Below, in pieces: positions 11,652 to 22,178 of a stretch of 64,000 bases of DNA (within the stretch, counting starts at the first letter, position 1; each line of letters opens with the position of its first letter). The notes under the pieces were generated by a model. The model searched no databases. It was given only the letters and a program-made list of their open reading frames with translations, and was not told the origin of the DNA. Both the position numbers and the translations under genes were made by a program. The DNA is taken from the NCBI GenBank assembly GCA_025232375.1, contig CP060419.1, positions 371,001-435,000 of the forward strand. Reading direction: 5' to 3'. The DNA is from Pseudoxanthomonas sp. NC8 (GTDB lineage Bacteria; Pseudomonadota; Gammaproteobacteria; Xanthomonadales; Xanthomonadaceae).

Positions 11652-12044
11652 TCAGTGCCACAGGCCCAGGATCAGCCCGTACAGCGTGAACTGCAGCGCG
11701 TGGTAGCCGCCATCGATCAGCCACAGTTTCAGCGAGCGCCCGGCGAACAGGTAGTTGATGCCGAAGCTGGTCGCCACCCAGCACAGGCCCGCGCCGAGCC
11801 CGACGGTGAGCGCATGGCCCAGTGCCGGGGCCGGGCCGAGGAACCGGGCGAACACCGCCGCGGCGACCAGGCTCAACACGAACGCGCCGCCGAAGACCTG
11901 CGCGGGATGGCCGTTGGGCTTGTCCGGGTCGACGCCGGCTTCGCGGCACCAGGTGTTCTTGAACAGCGGTCCGTACCAGACGCCGCCGAGCAGGAACGCG
12001 GATGCGGCGGCGGCCAGTACCGCCAGGATGTTGATGTCGGCCAT
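11652..12044 (-). CDS. DUF1761 membrane protein
   Basis: 130-residue integral membrane protein of the DUF1761 family, function unknown. Four hydrophobic segments are visible; the first (MADINILAVLAAAASAFLLG) leads into the family's GxxWY motif (GGVWYGPLFKNTW). Uninterrupted. ATG 12044 is chosen because the preceding bases contain AGGAC. It follows the amidohydrolase pair in the same direction with a 66-base gap, so it may be the last gene of that transcript. Confidence 0.85.
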   Translation of the reverse strand: MADINILAVLAAAASAFLLGGVWYGPLFKNTWCREAGVDPDKPNGHPAQVFGGAFVLSLVAAAVFARFLGPAPALGHALTVGLGAGLCWVATSFGINYLFAGRSLKLWLIDGGYHALQFTLYGLILGLWH

Positions 12045-12110
12045 GTCCTGGTTTCTCCAGATGATCGTTACCGGTGCGCCGGTGGTGGCGCGCAGGTGCG
12101 CGGGGGGCAC

Positions 12111-13403
12111 TCAGTGCAAGTATGCCGGCGGCAGGCCGTTTTCGCCGCCGTGCAGGTAGCGCTCGCGCAGTTCTGTCTGGCGCGAGCGCATCGGGATCGC
12201 GCGCCCGCCGAGCCAGACCTGCTGGGCGGTGTTGGCCACGTCCAGCGGGTCGCCGGTCCACAGCACCAGGTCGGCATCCCTGCCGACGGCGATCGTGCCC
12301 AGCCGGTCGCCCACGCCCAGCGCCTGTGCCGGTATCCGGGTCAGGCCGGTAATACCGGCTTCCCATGGCAGGCCGTTGGCCACCGCGTTGCCGGCCAGCT
12401 GGCGCACCTTGCGCGCGTTGTGCGAGGCATCGCCGGCCTTGGCTGAAGCCCACGTCCACGCCGGCCTGCTGCAGCATCGCCGCGTTGCGCAGGGTCGAGC
12501 CGATCTGGTCGAAGTTGCCGGGCAGGTCGGCCAGTGCATCGACGAATACCGGCACCCGTGCCTGCGCGATCTGCGGCGCCAGCTGCCGGGCCTCGGCGCC
12601 GCCGGCGATGGCGATCCGCACCTTTTCGCGCGCCGCCCAGCGCAGCAACTGGCGGATGTCGGCGGCGCGGTCGATCCTGACCACGATCCGGCCCTGGCCG
12701 GCGAGGAAGCGCGCCAGCACCGCGCGCCCGGCCGGCGTCAGCAGCGCGTGCGGCGAATCGGCCGGCACCCGGCCGCGTGCCTCGGCGACCATCTGGTCCA
12801 GCAGCATCCACTGTGCCGCGCGCGACTTGCCGCTCAGGTCGGCGGCGCCAGCCCCGAGGCGGATGAACAGCGCACGCGGCCCGATCGGATCGGCGCTGCC
12901 GTCCAGGGCGCACCACTCCGCCCTGGCCGGCAACGAACGAGTTGCCGCTGCCGGCGGCGAGCAGGGTGAAGCCGATGCCTTCCACGCGCGCCACCGGGAC
13001 CAGCACCGAGGCCGGGTTGTAGGCCAGGGTCACGTCGAACTCCGGGCGCACCGGCTGGTCTTTCAGCGACAGCTCGCCATCGACGGTCGGCTCTTCGCCG
13101 GAGACCTCCTCCAGGCCGATATCGGTGATGCCGCCGAACAGCGCCGGGGTCAGCGGCCTGCCGCCGGCATCGACCGTAGTCGCCCCGGCGGGCGCGGTAA
13201 GGCCCGTGCCGACCGCGCGGATGATCCCGCCTGGACCAGCACGTCGGTGTTGCGCAGCGTGCCCTGCGTGCCGGCGGTGTGGACCGTGGCGTTGCGGATC
13301 AGCAGGGCCTGCCCCGCCCCGGACGGGACGGGAGCTGGGCGTAGGCCGGCAGCGCGGCCAGCGCGAGCACGGCCCATCCGGTAAGGCGGGCCAGCGCATG
13401 CAT
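12111..13403 (-). CDS. Secreted amidohydrolase family protein (second of a pair)
   Basis: Metal-dependent hydrolase of the amidohydrolase superfamily (imidazolonepropionase-like), about 430 residues with a signal peptide (MHALARLTGWAVLALAALPA, cleaved after AYA). The usual D-x-H-x-H metal motif is absent: where the first amidohydrolase has DVHSHLG, this one reads TPALFGGITDIGLEE, so it may be catalytically divergent or inactive and act with its partner. The C-terminus keeps the typical VGRDADLVLWTGDPLDVAN. The frame is broken near 13325, 13215, 12925 (CCTGG read as CCCTGG) and 12445 (CCAGG read as CCAAGG). It starts 14 bases after the stop of the first amidohydrolase, a clear operon. Confidence 0.85.
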
Positions 13404-13417
13404 GCGATGGCCCCGGC

Positions 13418-14856
13418 TCACAGCGCACCTCCCGGGGCGGCGCCCGGCTGGCCGAGCATGAAGTCCGATCGCGGTTGCCGCGCCGGGTCGTTGCGGTCGT
13501 ACACGCGCGCACCGTCGATGTAGACCTGTTCGGCCTGCGCGTAGGAGCTGAACGGCGACTGGTTCCAGACCACCACGTCGGCCAGCTTGCCGGCCTCCAG
13601 GCTGCCGGTGCGCCCGTCCACGCCCAGCGCACGCGCCGCGTTGGAGGTGAGCCAGCCAATCGCGCGTTCCGGCGGGATCTCGATCCCGGCGCGGCGTGCG
13701 TTGGCGATCACCTTGGCCGCTTCCTGGTTGAGCCGCTGGATCCCTTCCTCCGAATCCGAATGCACGATCGCGCAGCTGTTCTTCGGCCGGTCGACCAGGG
13801 CGATGTTCTCCTGGATGCCGTCGAAGGCTTCCATCTTGAAGCCCCACCAGTCGGCCCACAGCGCGCCGCAGATGCCTTCCTCGGCCAGCCGGTCGGCGAT
13901 CTTGTAGGCCTCCACGCCATGGTGGAACGCGGCGATCCTGAAGCCGAACTCCTTGGACAGGTCGATCATCGTGGCCATCTCGTCGGCGCGGTAGCAGTGG
14001 ATGTGCACGCGGATGTCGCCGTTGATCGCACCGGCCAGCGTGTCCAGCTTCAGGTCGCGCTTGCCGCCGGCGTCGCCGGAACTGTCGGCGCCGCCCTTGT
14101 CGTCCGACGAGGACTGCCACCACCGGCGCTTGGGCTTGGCCTGCGGCTTGCCGCCGCCGTTCTTGCGCAGGTACTCGCTGGCGTCGATGAACGCAGCGCG
14201 GTAGCCGGCGACATTGCCCATCCGGGTCGACGGCGCGTTGCCCTTGCCGCCATAGACGCGCTTGGGATTCTCGCCGCAGGCCATCTTCAGGCCCCACGGC
14301 GCACCGGGGAACTTCATCGCCTGGTAGGTGGTGGCCGGCACGTTGCGCAGGGTCACGCCGCGGCCACCGACCAGGTTGGCCGAGCCGGGCAGCACCTGCA
14401 GGGTGGTGATGCCGCCGGCCAGCGCGGTGGCGAAGCCGGGATCCTGCGGCCACACCGAATGCTCGGCCCAGACGTTGGCGGTGACCGGCGCGGTCATCTC
14501 GTTGCCGTCGCTGTGCGCTTTCACGCCCGGGCTCGGATACACGCCCAGGTGCGAGTGCACGTCGATGATGCCGGGGTGACCCACTTGCCGGTCGCGTCGA
14601 CCACGCGCGTGCCGGCCTCGGCCGCCAGTCCGGTGCCGACCTGGACGATCTTGCCGTCGCGCATCAGCACGTCGGCGCCGTCCAGGCGCTGGCCGGTGCC
14701 GGTCAGCACCGTCGCGTTGCGCAGCAGCACCGCTTCGGATGGCAACGGCTTGTAGGTGCTGGGATACGGATCGTCGATGAAGCGCGAGGCGGCGGTCGCG
14801 GCCGGCATGAGGCCGCAGGCGACGACGCCCGCGGCGGCGAGCAGGAGGTGGCGCAT
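13418..14856 (-). CDS. Secreted amidohydrolase (first of a pair)
   Basis: Predicted periplasmic metal-dependent amidohydrolase, about 480 residues. It has a signal peptide (MRHLLLAAAGVVACGLMPAA), the metal-binding IIDVHSHLG motif, further ligand histidines in HIHCYRADEM and AAFHHGVEAY, and the C-terminal LEAGKLADVVVWNQSPF. An inserted basic, Lys/Trp-rich loop (KPQAKPKRRWWQSSSDDKGG) around residue 230 is unusual. The substrate is unknown. One frame break near 14577. It heads an operon with the second amidohydrolase and probably the DUF1761 gene; pairs like this occur together in Xanthomonadaceae. Confidence 0.88.
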
Positions 14857-15033
14857 GGATGTCCCCGGAGCAAATCTTTGCCGTAGAAACTAGACGGCCG
14901 GCGCGGGCCGCGCAATGTGCCGGACGGCGGGGGCGGGGCGGTTGTCGTCACGGCCCCGCTTCGCGGAAGCCGGGACACGCGCCGGCAACGTGCGATGGCG
15001 CATCCTGTCCGTCATCCGACTGGGAGGCGCAAC

Positions 15034-15574
15034 GTGGCGACGACGGCAGAGGCGGTGGTGCGGTTCTGGCGCGAGGCCGGCATGCAGGCCTTGGTTCAAC
15101 GGCGGCGACGCCTTCGACCGCGAATGCGAGTCGCGCTTCCTGCAGGCGCACCTGCTCGCCGCCCGGCGCGGATCCGAGGACTGGCTGCAGTCGGCCGAGG
15201 GCGCGCTGGCGCTGCTGCTCCTCCTCGACCAGATCCCCCGCAACATCTTCCGCGGCAGCGGGCATGCGTTCGCCACCGACGGCCTGGCCCGCCACTACGC
15301 CGACCGCGCGCTGGCCGCGGGGCACGACGCCGCGGTCGAGCCGGCGTTGCGCGCGTTCTTCTACATGCCGTTCGAGCATTCCGAGGCGCTGGCCGACCAG
15401 CACCGCGCCGTCGAGCTGTTCGCCGCGCCGGGCATGGAAGCCTTCGCCGCCTATGCGCTCGCCCACCGCGACGTCATCGCCCGCTTCGGCCGCTTCCCGC
15501 ACCGCAACCGCGCACTGGGCAGGCAGAGCACGCCGGAGGAGCAGGCCTGGCTGGATACCGGCGGCGGCTTCTGA
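15034..15574 (+). CDS. DUF924 family protein
   Basis: About 180-residue helical protein of the DUF924 family (TPR-like fold), function unknown. Diagnostic stretches: WREAGMQAWFNG near the N-terminus, LLLLLDQIPRNIFRGS, and the C-terminal GRFPHRNRALGRQSTPEE. GTG 15034 is chosen because GGGAGG lies eight bases upstream. One frame break at 15095, where GGCCTGGTTC is read as GGCCTTGGTTC. It converges on the Grx4 gene with a shared terminator. Confidence 0.9.
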
Positions 15575-15595
15575 CCCGCCGTTCCCGCAAACGGA

Positions 15596-15619
15596 AAACG
15601 GAGCCTCGCGGCTCCGTTT
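15596..15619. terminator. Bidirectional terminator
   Basis: AAACGGAGCC-TCGC-GGCTCCGTTT is a perfect 10-bp stem with a tetraloop and A/T ends on both sides, centred between the convergent DUF924 and Grx4-rhodanese genes. Confidence 0.85.
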
Positions 15620-15646
15620 CCTGTTCACGACAGGGTGCGTGCGCGT

Positions 15647-16576
15647 TCAGTACTTCGGCACGCTGCCGTCCACTTCCCCGGCCCAGCGATCGATCCCGCC
15701 TTCGACGTTGAAGACGTTGCTGAAGCCCTTGCCGCGGAACTCCTCGGCGGCTCGGCAGCCGCTGCGGCCACCGTGGTGGCAGAGGAAGGCCAGCCGGGTG
15801 TCCTTGGGCAGCGCTTCCAGTTCGGCGCGACCGTCGCCGTCGAAGGTGCGGTGGGCCACGGCCACCGAGGCGATCGCGCGCTCGTCGGCCGGGCGCACGT
15901 CGACCAGCACCAGCTCGCCGCTGCGGACCTGGCGGTCGGCTTCGGCCGGGTTGATCGCCTGCACGGGCTTGGGCGCGTTCGGGTTGTCGATCGCCAGGCT
16001 CTGGCCGCGGACGTCGTCGACCCAGTCGATGGTGATGCCGTTGGCGCGGCGCGCGCTGGCCGGATCGAACTGGATGCGCAGGCCCTGCGTCTCCACCGCG
16101 ATCGCGCTGTCGCTGCGCGGGGCGATCTGGAAGCGCGGCTGGAAGCGCGCGTCGATCGCCAGCGACAGCGCGGCGTTGCCGGCGTCGGCCAGCGCGCCGC
16201 GCAGCTTGTCGGCGGCCGCCTCGGTGACGGTGACCTGCGGCGGCGTGCGGTCCGGCGCGGGCAGGCCCAGCAGCTGCGACAGCTCGCCGCTGGCGGCCAG
16301 CTGCTCGATGATGTCGCTGCCGCCGACCAGTTCGCTGTCGATGTACAGCTGCGGGATGGTCGGCCAGCTGCCGAACACCTTGATGCCCTCGCGGATCTCC
16401 GCGTCGGCCAGCACGTTGACGTGCGCGTACTCCACGCCCAGGTCCTCGAGCACGCCGCTGGCCTTGGCCGAGAAGCCGCACTGCGGCATGCCCGGCTGGC
16501 CCTTCATGAACAGCACCACGCGGTTGGCCTGGAGCAGCGATTCGATGCGCGAACGCAGGGCGGGATCGAGGGACAT
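15647..16576 (-). CDS. Monothiol glutaredoxin Grx4 fused to a rhodanese domain
   Basis: 309-residue three-part protein: a CGFS-type monothiol glutaredoxin (residues 1-105, PQCGFSAKA with Cys33 and Lys25, glutathione-binding WPTIPQLY), a middle domain resembling degenerate HesB/IscA (about 110-195), and a C-terminal rhodanese domain (about 200-309, catalytic Cys in FLCHHGGRSG). CGFS glutaredoxins carry Fe-S clusters with glutathione; the fused sulfurtransferase suggests a role in sulfur or Fe-S trafficking in the cytoplasm. The middle domain has no conserved cysteines, so it is unlikely to hold a cluster alone. The frame is uninterrupted over its whole length. This fusion is familiar from Xanthomonadaceae. 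Confidence 0.93.
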   Translation of the reverse strand: MSLDPALRSRIESLLQANRVVLFMKGQPGMPQCGFSAKASGVLEDLGVEYAHVNVLADAEIREGIKVFGSWPTIPQLYIDSELVGGSDIIEQLAASGELSQLLGLPAPDRTPPQVTVTEAAADKLRGALADAGNAALSLAIDARFQPRFQIAPRSDSAIAVETQGLRIQFDPASARRANGITIDWVDDVRGQSLAIDNPNAPKPVQAINPAEADRQVRSGELVLVDVRPADERAIASVAVAHRTFDGDGRAELEALPKDTRLAFLCHHGGRSGCRAAEEFRGKGFSNVFNVEGGIDRWAGEVDGSVPKY

Positions 16577-16651
16577 GGGAAAACTCGCGACAGTGGGGGA
16601 AAAGCCCGGGAATCCGGGCCCGCCATTCTACCCCCGTGGCATCATGCGGCG

Positions 16652-17432
16652 ATGAGCGTCCCCGTAACGCTGCATCGCGTGCCCCGCCATCCGCATGCCT
16701 GGCTGGCCTTGGCTGGCGCTGTCGCAGCTGGCGGTCGCCCTGCTGTGGTGGCGGCTGGGCTGGAGCTGGGGACTGCCGGCGCTGCTGCTGTCGCACCTGG
16801 CCTTCGTGCTGCCGGTGTTCATGCCGCGAGCGACGGTCTACGCGCCGGCGCTGGCGCGGCTTCCCGTTGCCGAGCGCGCGGTGTGGCTGACCATCGACGA
16901 CGGCCCCTCGGCCGACACCGCGGCCATCCTCGACGCGCTGGAGCGGCACGGGGCCCGTGCGACCTTCTGGTGGGTGGGCGAACGTGCGCGGGCGCGGCCG
17001 GACCTGGTCGCCGAGATCCGCCGCCGCGGCCACGGCATCGGCAACCACAGCCAGACCCACCCCTCGGCACGCTTCTGGGCGTTGGGCCCGCAGGCGATGG
17101 CCGCCGAGGTGGGACAGGCGCAGCAGGCGTTGGCCGGCCCGGCCGGGGCGCCGCCACGCTGGTTCCGCTCGGTGGTCGGCCACACCAATCCCTTCCTGGC
17201 CGCGCCGCTGCGCGAACATGGCCTAGCCCGGGTGGTATGGGGCGCGCGCGGCTACGACGCGGTCGATGGCGACCCGGTGCGGGTGCTGCAGCGGATCGGA
17301 CGCGGCCTGCAGCCGGGCGCGATCGTGCTGCTGCACGAGGGCGCCGCGCATGGCCGCAGCGCGGAAATCGTCGAAGCGGCGCTGTGCCTGCTGGACGAGC
17401 GCGGCTTCGCCACGCTGGAACCGCCGCAGTAG
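16652..17432 (+). CDS. Membrane-anchored polysaccharide deacetylase (NodB family)
   Basis: Carbohydrate esterase family 4-type deacetylase, about 260 residues. Two hydrophobic segments near the N-terminus (around WLALSQLAVALLWWRLG and LPALLLSHLAFVLPVF) anchor it, then the NodB domain with metal/catalytic motif LTIDDGPSADT and HxxxH-type GIGNHSQTHPS. The C-terminal catalytic His is in IVLLHEGAAHG. It probably modifies a cell-wall or exported polysaccharide. One break near 16704, where GGCCTGGCTGG is read as GGCCTTGGCTGG. ATG 16652 is the first in-frame start compatible with this repair; its RBS is weak. Confidence 0.87.
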
Positions 17433-17456
17433 CCGGACGCATGTCGAGGAGTGCCA

Positions 17457-18110
17457 ATGGATACCGGTGACACCCCCAGGTCAGTGCTGCTGGCCGGCGC
17501 TACCGGCCTGGTCGGGCGCCACGTGCTGGCGCTGCTGCTTGCCGATCCGCGCGTGGCGCGGGTGGTCGCGCCTTCGCGCCGGCCGTTGCCGCCGCATCCG
17601 AAACTCGAGGACGTGCGCGTGGACTACGACGCGCTGCCGCAGGATGCGCCGTGGTGGGCGGTGGACGCGGTGGTGTGCACGCTGGGCACGACGATCCGGA
17701 TCGCTGGCAGCCGCGAGGCGTTCCATCGGGTCGACCACGACTATCCGCTGCAGGTCGGCGCATTGGCACGGCGGCACGGGGCGCAGGTCTACGCGCTGAA
17801 TTCGGCGATGGGCGCCGATGCCGGCTCGCGGGTCTTCTACAGCCGGGTCAAGGGCGAACTCGAACGCGACCTGGGCGGGCTCGGCTTTCCCTCGCTGACG
17901 TTCGTGCGACCGGGCCTGATCGGTGGCGAGCGCGACGACTACCGCACCGGTGAACAGCTCGCCACCGTGGTGTTGCGCGCGCTCGGGCCGGTGCTGCCGC
18001 GTGCGTGGCGGATCAATCCGGCGTCGCGCATCGCGGCCGTGCTGGTGGAGGCGGCTTTGCAGGCCCGGCCGGGGCGACACATCGTCGGTTCCGCCGAGCT
18101 GGTGGGGTGA
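17457..18110 (+). CDS. NAD(P)-binding atypical SDR (TIP30/HTATIP2-like)
   Basis: 217-residue Rossmann-fold oxidoreductase-like protein. The N-terminal dinucleotide loop is VLLAGATGLVGRHVL; further typical stretches are VVCTLGTTIRIAGSREAF and FYSRVKGELERDL with the Tyr/Lys pair. It belongs to the atypical SDRs related to TIP30 and bacterial YbjT-like proteins; substrate unknown. ATG 17457 follows CGAGGA with a six-base spacing, better than GTG 17451. Uninterrupted. It lies 24 bases after the deacetylase and may be co-transcribed. Confidence 0.85.
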   Translation: MDTGDTPRSVLLAGATGLVGRHVLALLLADPRVARVVAPSRRPLPPHPKLEDVRVDYDALPQDAPWWAVDAVVCTLGTTIRIAGSREAFHRVDHDYPLQVGALARRHGAQVYALNSAMGADAGSRVFYSRVKGELERDLGGLGFPSLTFVRPGLIGGERDDYRTGEQLATVVLRALGPVLPRAWRINPASRIAAVLVEAALQARPGRHIVGSAELVG

Positions 18111-18119
18111 GCCGCGCGC

Positions 18120-18815
18120 TCAGTCGCGCGTGGCTACGATCAGCCAGTTGTTGAACGGGGTATCGCCGGAGAGCGGAGCGAAGCTGCTGTGCAGGCCCGC
18201 GGCGTCGAACCGCGCGCGCAGCCGGTCCGCGTCGGGATAGTGGCGCGGCGCGGATTTCATCCAGCCCAGCAGGTGCGACAGGCGGTCGGTGCCGCGGGTG
18301 ATCCGCGCGCGCCGGCTGCCGTCGTCCAGGCCGGTGCGGATCACCAGTCGTGCGCCCGGCGCGAGCATGGCGAGCATGCCGTCGACCAGCACCTGCTGGT
18401 GCCCGGGGCTGAAGAACTGCAGCACGTCCAGCATCGCCACGCTGCCGCGATGCGGCGGCAGCGAACGCGACAGGTCCACCGTCTCGAAGCCGGCGTCGAC
18501 CAGGCCGCGGCGCAACGCGGCGCGGCGCGCGTCGACGATCTTGCGCGCGTCGTGGTCCACGCCGAAGTAGCGCACGGCGATGCCTTCCTCGTGCAGCGCG
18601 TGGGCGAGCAGGCCCAGCCCGCAGCCCAGGTCCAGCAGCGGTGCCGACGTGCCCTTCAGGGCCGCGCACACGCCCGGATACAGCGGGTCGCTGCGCAGCT
18701 TGGCCCGCGCGTAGTAGTAGTGGTAGCGGTTGCCCAGCGGCCAGTCGGGGAGGAAGGCGCGGGCGATGTGCCGGGCACGCTCGGCCGACAGCGGTGGCAA
18801 CGCCGTGTCCGTCAT
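18120..18815 (-). CDS. Class I SAM-dependent methyltransferase
   Basis: 231-residue methyltransferase. Motif I is LLDLGCGLGLLAHAL, an acidic residue for SAM ribose lies in YFGVDHDARK, and motif IV-like VAMLDVLQFF follows. The N-terminus (FLPDWPLGNRYHYYYARAKL) is that of a small family often encoded beside lipid-type enzymes in Xanthomonadaceae. The frame is uninterrupted. Its ATG overlaps the TGA of the SGNH hydrolase gene (ATGA), so the two are translationally coupled, hinting at modification of the same or related lipid or glycan. Confidence 0.87.
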   Translation of the reverse strand: MTDTALPPLSAERARHIARAFLPDWPLGNRYHYYYARAKLRSDPLYPGVCAALKGTSAPLLDLGCGLGLLAHALHEEGIAVRYFGVDHDARKIVDARRAALRRGLVDAGFETVDLSRSLPPHRGSVAMLDVLQFFSPGHQQVLVDGMLAMLAPGARLVIRTGLDDGSRRARITRGTDRLSHLLGWMKSAPRHYPDADRLRARFDAAGLHSSFAPLSGDTPFNNWLIVATRD

Positions 18816-19469
18816 CGGGCTCCCCGCAGCGCGGCGCGCGCGGCCGGCAGGGCCAGCGCGCTCCACAGTGCGTACATCGCCGCCGACGGATGCAGGCCGT
18901 CGTCGACCAGCATTTCCGCCTCGCCGCCGCGCTCGCGGCTGACCGGGGCGATGTCGACCCAGTGTGCGCCGGCCCGCGTGGCTTCCTCGCGGCAGACCGC
19001 ATTGAACGCGTCGATCTGCGCGGCGACCAGCGCGGTGTCGCGCGACTGGGCGAAGGCGAACGGCGTCACGCCCCAGTCCGGGATCGCCAGCACCAGTACG
19101 CGCCGCGGCTCGCCGCCGGCCAAGGCCGATCGCGCGTTGCAGCAGTGCGGCGAACTGGGCACGGAACTCGTCCAATGGCCGTCCGCGGTACTGGTTGTTC
19201 ACGCCGATGAGCAGGCTGACCAGCGCTTGGTCGCCGCCGAGCGGATTCCGCGCGTGCGCCGCGTCGATGCCCGCGTCCAGTTCGTCGGTAGTCCAGCCGG
19301 TGGTGGCGATGATGCGCGGCGCATCGATCGCCAGGCCATCGCCGCGCAGCGCGGCGGCCAGCTGTACCGGCCAGCGTCCGGCCGGCTCGACGCCCTCGCC
19401 GATCGTGTAGGAATCGCCGAGCGCCGGGAATGCGGGCGCGGCGGCGGCTGGCCCGGCGTTGCCCGCCAT
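18812..19469 (-). CDS. SGNH/GDSL-family hydrolase
   Basis: Esterase/lipase-like hydrolase of about 219 residues. Block I is ALGDSYTIGEG (nucleophile Ser), block III LLIGVNNQYRGR supplies the Asn, and the C-terminal catalytic Asp-His is DDGLHPSAAMYALW. No clear signal peptide: the N-terminus is Ala/Pro-rich but lacks a basic start, so it may be cytoplasmic or its start may lie further in. One break near 19125, where GGCCTGGCC is read as GGCCTTGGCC. It is coupled to the downstream methyltransferase by a 4-base overlap. Confidence 0.87.
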
Positions 19470-19475
19470 CTCCGC

Positions 19476-20754
19476 TCAGGCCGCCGCGGTGCGGGCCTTG
19501 GCCTTCAGCGGCACGACCTTGGTCGCCGCCTCGGCGCGGCGGGCCAGTGCGCGGTCGATGCGCGCGAACACCTCGCGCATCATCTCGGCCTGCGGCAGCA
19601 GGGTCACGCGGAAGTGGTCGCGGTAGGGCACGTTGAAACTGGAGCCGGGCACGATCAGCACGTCCTCGGTTTCCAGCAGATCCAGCGCGAACTTGTGGTC
19701 ATCGAAACCGGTCGCGGCCGGGCCGACCACCGACGGGAACGCATACAGCGCGCCCTTGGGCTCGACCAGCTGCAGGTGCTCGCTGGCCGCGCAGGCCTCG
19801 ATCACCGCACGGCGGGTCTCGTACAGGCGCCCGCCCGGGGCGCACAGCGCACTGATGGTGTCCGGGCCGTTGACCGCCGCGGCGATCGCGTACTGGCCGG
19901 CCACGTTCGCGCACAGGCGCAGGCCCGAGAGCAGGTCCAGCGCGTTGCGGTAGTCGGCGGTGCGCGCCGGCGCGCCGGTCAGCACCGCCCAGCCCACGCG
20001 CCAGCCGCAGGCGCGGTGCACCTTGCTCAGGCCGCTGAAAGTGATGCACGGGTGGTCGCCGGCCAGCGGCGCCAGCGGTTCGAACTCCGCGCCGTCGTAC
20101 AGCACCTTGGTCGTAGATCTCGTCGACCAGCAGCAGCAGGTTGTGGCGCTGGGCGATCGCCACCAGGCGCTCGAGCAGTTCTTTCGGATAGACCGCGCCG
20201 GTGGGGTTGTTCGGGTTGATCAGCACGATCGCGCGGGTGCGCGAGGAGACCAGGCCCTCGACCTCGACCGGGTCGGGCATGAAGCCGTTCTCCGGCGCGC
20301 AGCGGTAGTACACCGGGCGGCCGTCGTTGAGGATGGTGGCCGCCGACCACAGCGGATAGTCCGGCGAGGGCACCAGCACTTCGTCGCCCGGGTTGAGCAG
20401 GGCGCGCAGGGTCATGTCGATCAGCTCGGACACGCCGTTGCCGACGAACACCCGGTCGGCCGCCACGTGCGGCGCGTTGCGGGCGCGGTAGGCCGCGGCC
20501 AGCGCCTCGCGCGCGGCGGGCAGGCCGAGCTGGTGGGTATAGGGGTCGGTATGGTCGATGTCGTCGATGATGGCGCGCTGCAGGTGCGCCGGGGCACGGA
20601 AACCGAACGCGCCGGGATTGCCGATGTTGAGCTTGATCAGCTTGCGGCCCTCCGCTTCCAGCGCGTGGGCTCGCCGGTTCAGCTCTCCGCGGATCTCGTA
20701 GCGGACTTCTGACAGGCGCTCGCGGACGCTGAGCGGTTTCTCGGTGGGCGACAT
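19476..20754 (-). CDS. PLP-dependent aminotransferase (AlaA-like)
   Basis: Fold-type I aminotransferase, about 426 residues, resembling glutamate-pyruvate transaminase AlaA. Key features: substrate/cofactor segments YTHQLGLPAAREAL and NPNNPTGAVYP, PLP-Asp/Tyr in LVDEIYDQVLYD, and the Schiff-base lysine in TFSGLSKVHRACGWRVGW. An Ala/Lys-rich tail of about 20 residues is non-conserved. Start uncertain: 20754 (MSPTEKPLSV) fits family length; 20787 adds 11 residues; neither has a strong RBS. One break at 20110 (CCAGG read as CCAAGG). Divergent from rsgA. Confidence 0.9.
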
Positions 20755-20972
20755 GGCGGCAAGCGGCAGGGTGGGGTTGCTTGGCATGTTAGCGGAAATA
20801 AACCGCGCAAATGCCTGTCCGGCAAAGGCCCGCCGGGGTTCGTGACCATGGTTTCGATTTCATTGGAAATCGTTGGCAGGCATGCCGCGGCGGCCGTTTT
20901 TCCGGACCCGGGGCCGGCCGCGCCCCCGGTTCGCCACGGAACCCTCCGTCCCACCACTTACAATCCCGGCCC

Positions 20973-22089
20973 ATGAACCCTGCCGACCTCGACTACACCC
21001 CCTCCGCCAGATCGGCTGGCCGTGGGTGGGCCCGGCCGAGGATCCCGCCTGGCAGGCCGTGGCCGCCGCCTACCCCGGCGCGCGCCCGGCGCGGGTCAGC
21101 GAGCAGCACCGCACCGGCTACGTGCTGGCCGACGCGGCCGACACCGGCTTCCGGGTCGAGTCGCCGCCGGAATGGCAGCGCCGTCCCGTGTTCAAGGCCG
21201 ACGGCGTCCCCTGCACGAGCGCGCGGCGGTGGGCGACTGGGTCCTGCACGACGGCAAGCGGATCCTCGCCATGCTGCCCCGGCGCAGCGCGATCAAGCGC
21301 GCCGCCGCCGGCGAGCACTACCAGCAGCAGGTCATCGCGGCCAATGTCGATACCGCCTTCGTGGTCTGCGGCCTGGACGCGGACTTCAACCCGCGCCGGA
21401 TCGAACGCTACCTGCTGCTGGTCGGCGGCGGCGGCGTGCAGCCGGTGGTCGTGCTGACCAAGGCCGACCGCGACGGCACCGATGCCGACGCCGCGCAGGC
21501 GGCGCTGGCCGACCTGCGCGCGCAGGGCGTGCCGGTGCTGGCGCTCAACGCCAAGGATCCGCAGGCGGTGGCCGCGCTGGCGGCGTGGCTGGGCCCGGGC
21601 CGTACCGCGGTGCTGGTCGGCTCCTCCGGCGCCGGCAAGTCGACCCTGACCAACAGCCTGCTCGGCGAGCAGCGGATGAAGACCGCCGAGGTGCGCGAGC
21701 ACGATTCGCGCGGCCGCCACACCACCACCCACCGCGCCCTGATCGCGCTGCCCTCCGGCGCCTGCCTGGTCGACACGCCCGGCATGCGCGAGCTCAAGCC
21801 CACCGGCGAGGAAGAACTGGCCGACGGCGGCTTCGGCGACCTCGAGGCGATCGCCGCGCAGTGCCGCTTCAACGATTGCGCCCACCAGAACGAGCCCGGC
21901 TGCGCGGTACGCGCCGCGATCGAGGCCGGCGAGCTGGACGGCGCGCGCGTGGCCAACTACCTCAAGCTGCGCGACGAGGTCGCCGGCGCGGCTGACCGCC
22001 TGGCCAACCGGCTGGCGCAGAAGTCCGACGCGCGGGTGCAGAACAAGGCGCTGCGCAAGCGGCTGGACGAGAAGTATCCAAGGCGCTGA
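20973..22089 (+). CDS. rsgA: Small ribosomal subunit biogenesis GTPase RsgA
   Basis: Circularly permuted GTPase that assists late 30S subunit maturation. The G-motif order is permuted as expected: G4 VLTKADRDG comes first, then the P-loop GSSGAGKSTLTN and G3 DTPGMREL. An OB fold precedes it and a zinc knuckle follows (CRFNDCAHQNEPGC). About 371 residues. ATG 20973 begins MNPADLDY. The frame is broken near 21003 and 21215. The C-terminal basic helix ends KRLDEKYPRR before TGA. It is followed by the low-GC peptide locus on the opposite strand. Confidence 0.94.
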
Positions 22090-22178
22090 GGCGGAGTCGG
22101 ACGACCGATAGGTCGCCTTGGCGTTACTGCCGGAAAAGTTCCGGCCGCGTCACGCGTGTGAAGAGTTCCTAAATCCGG

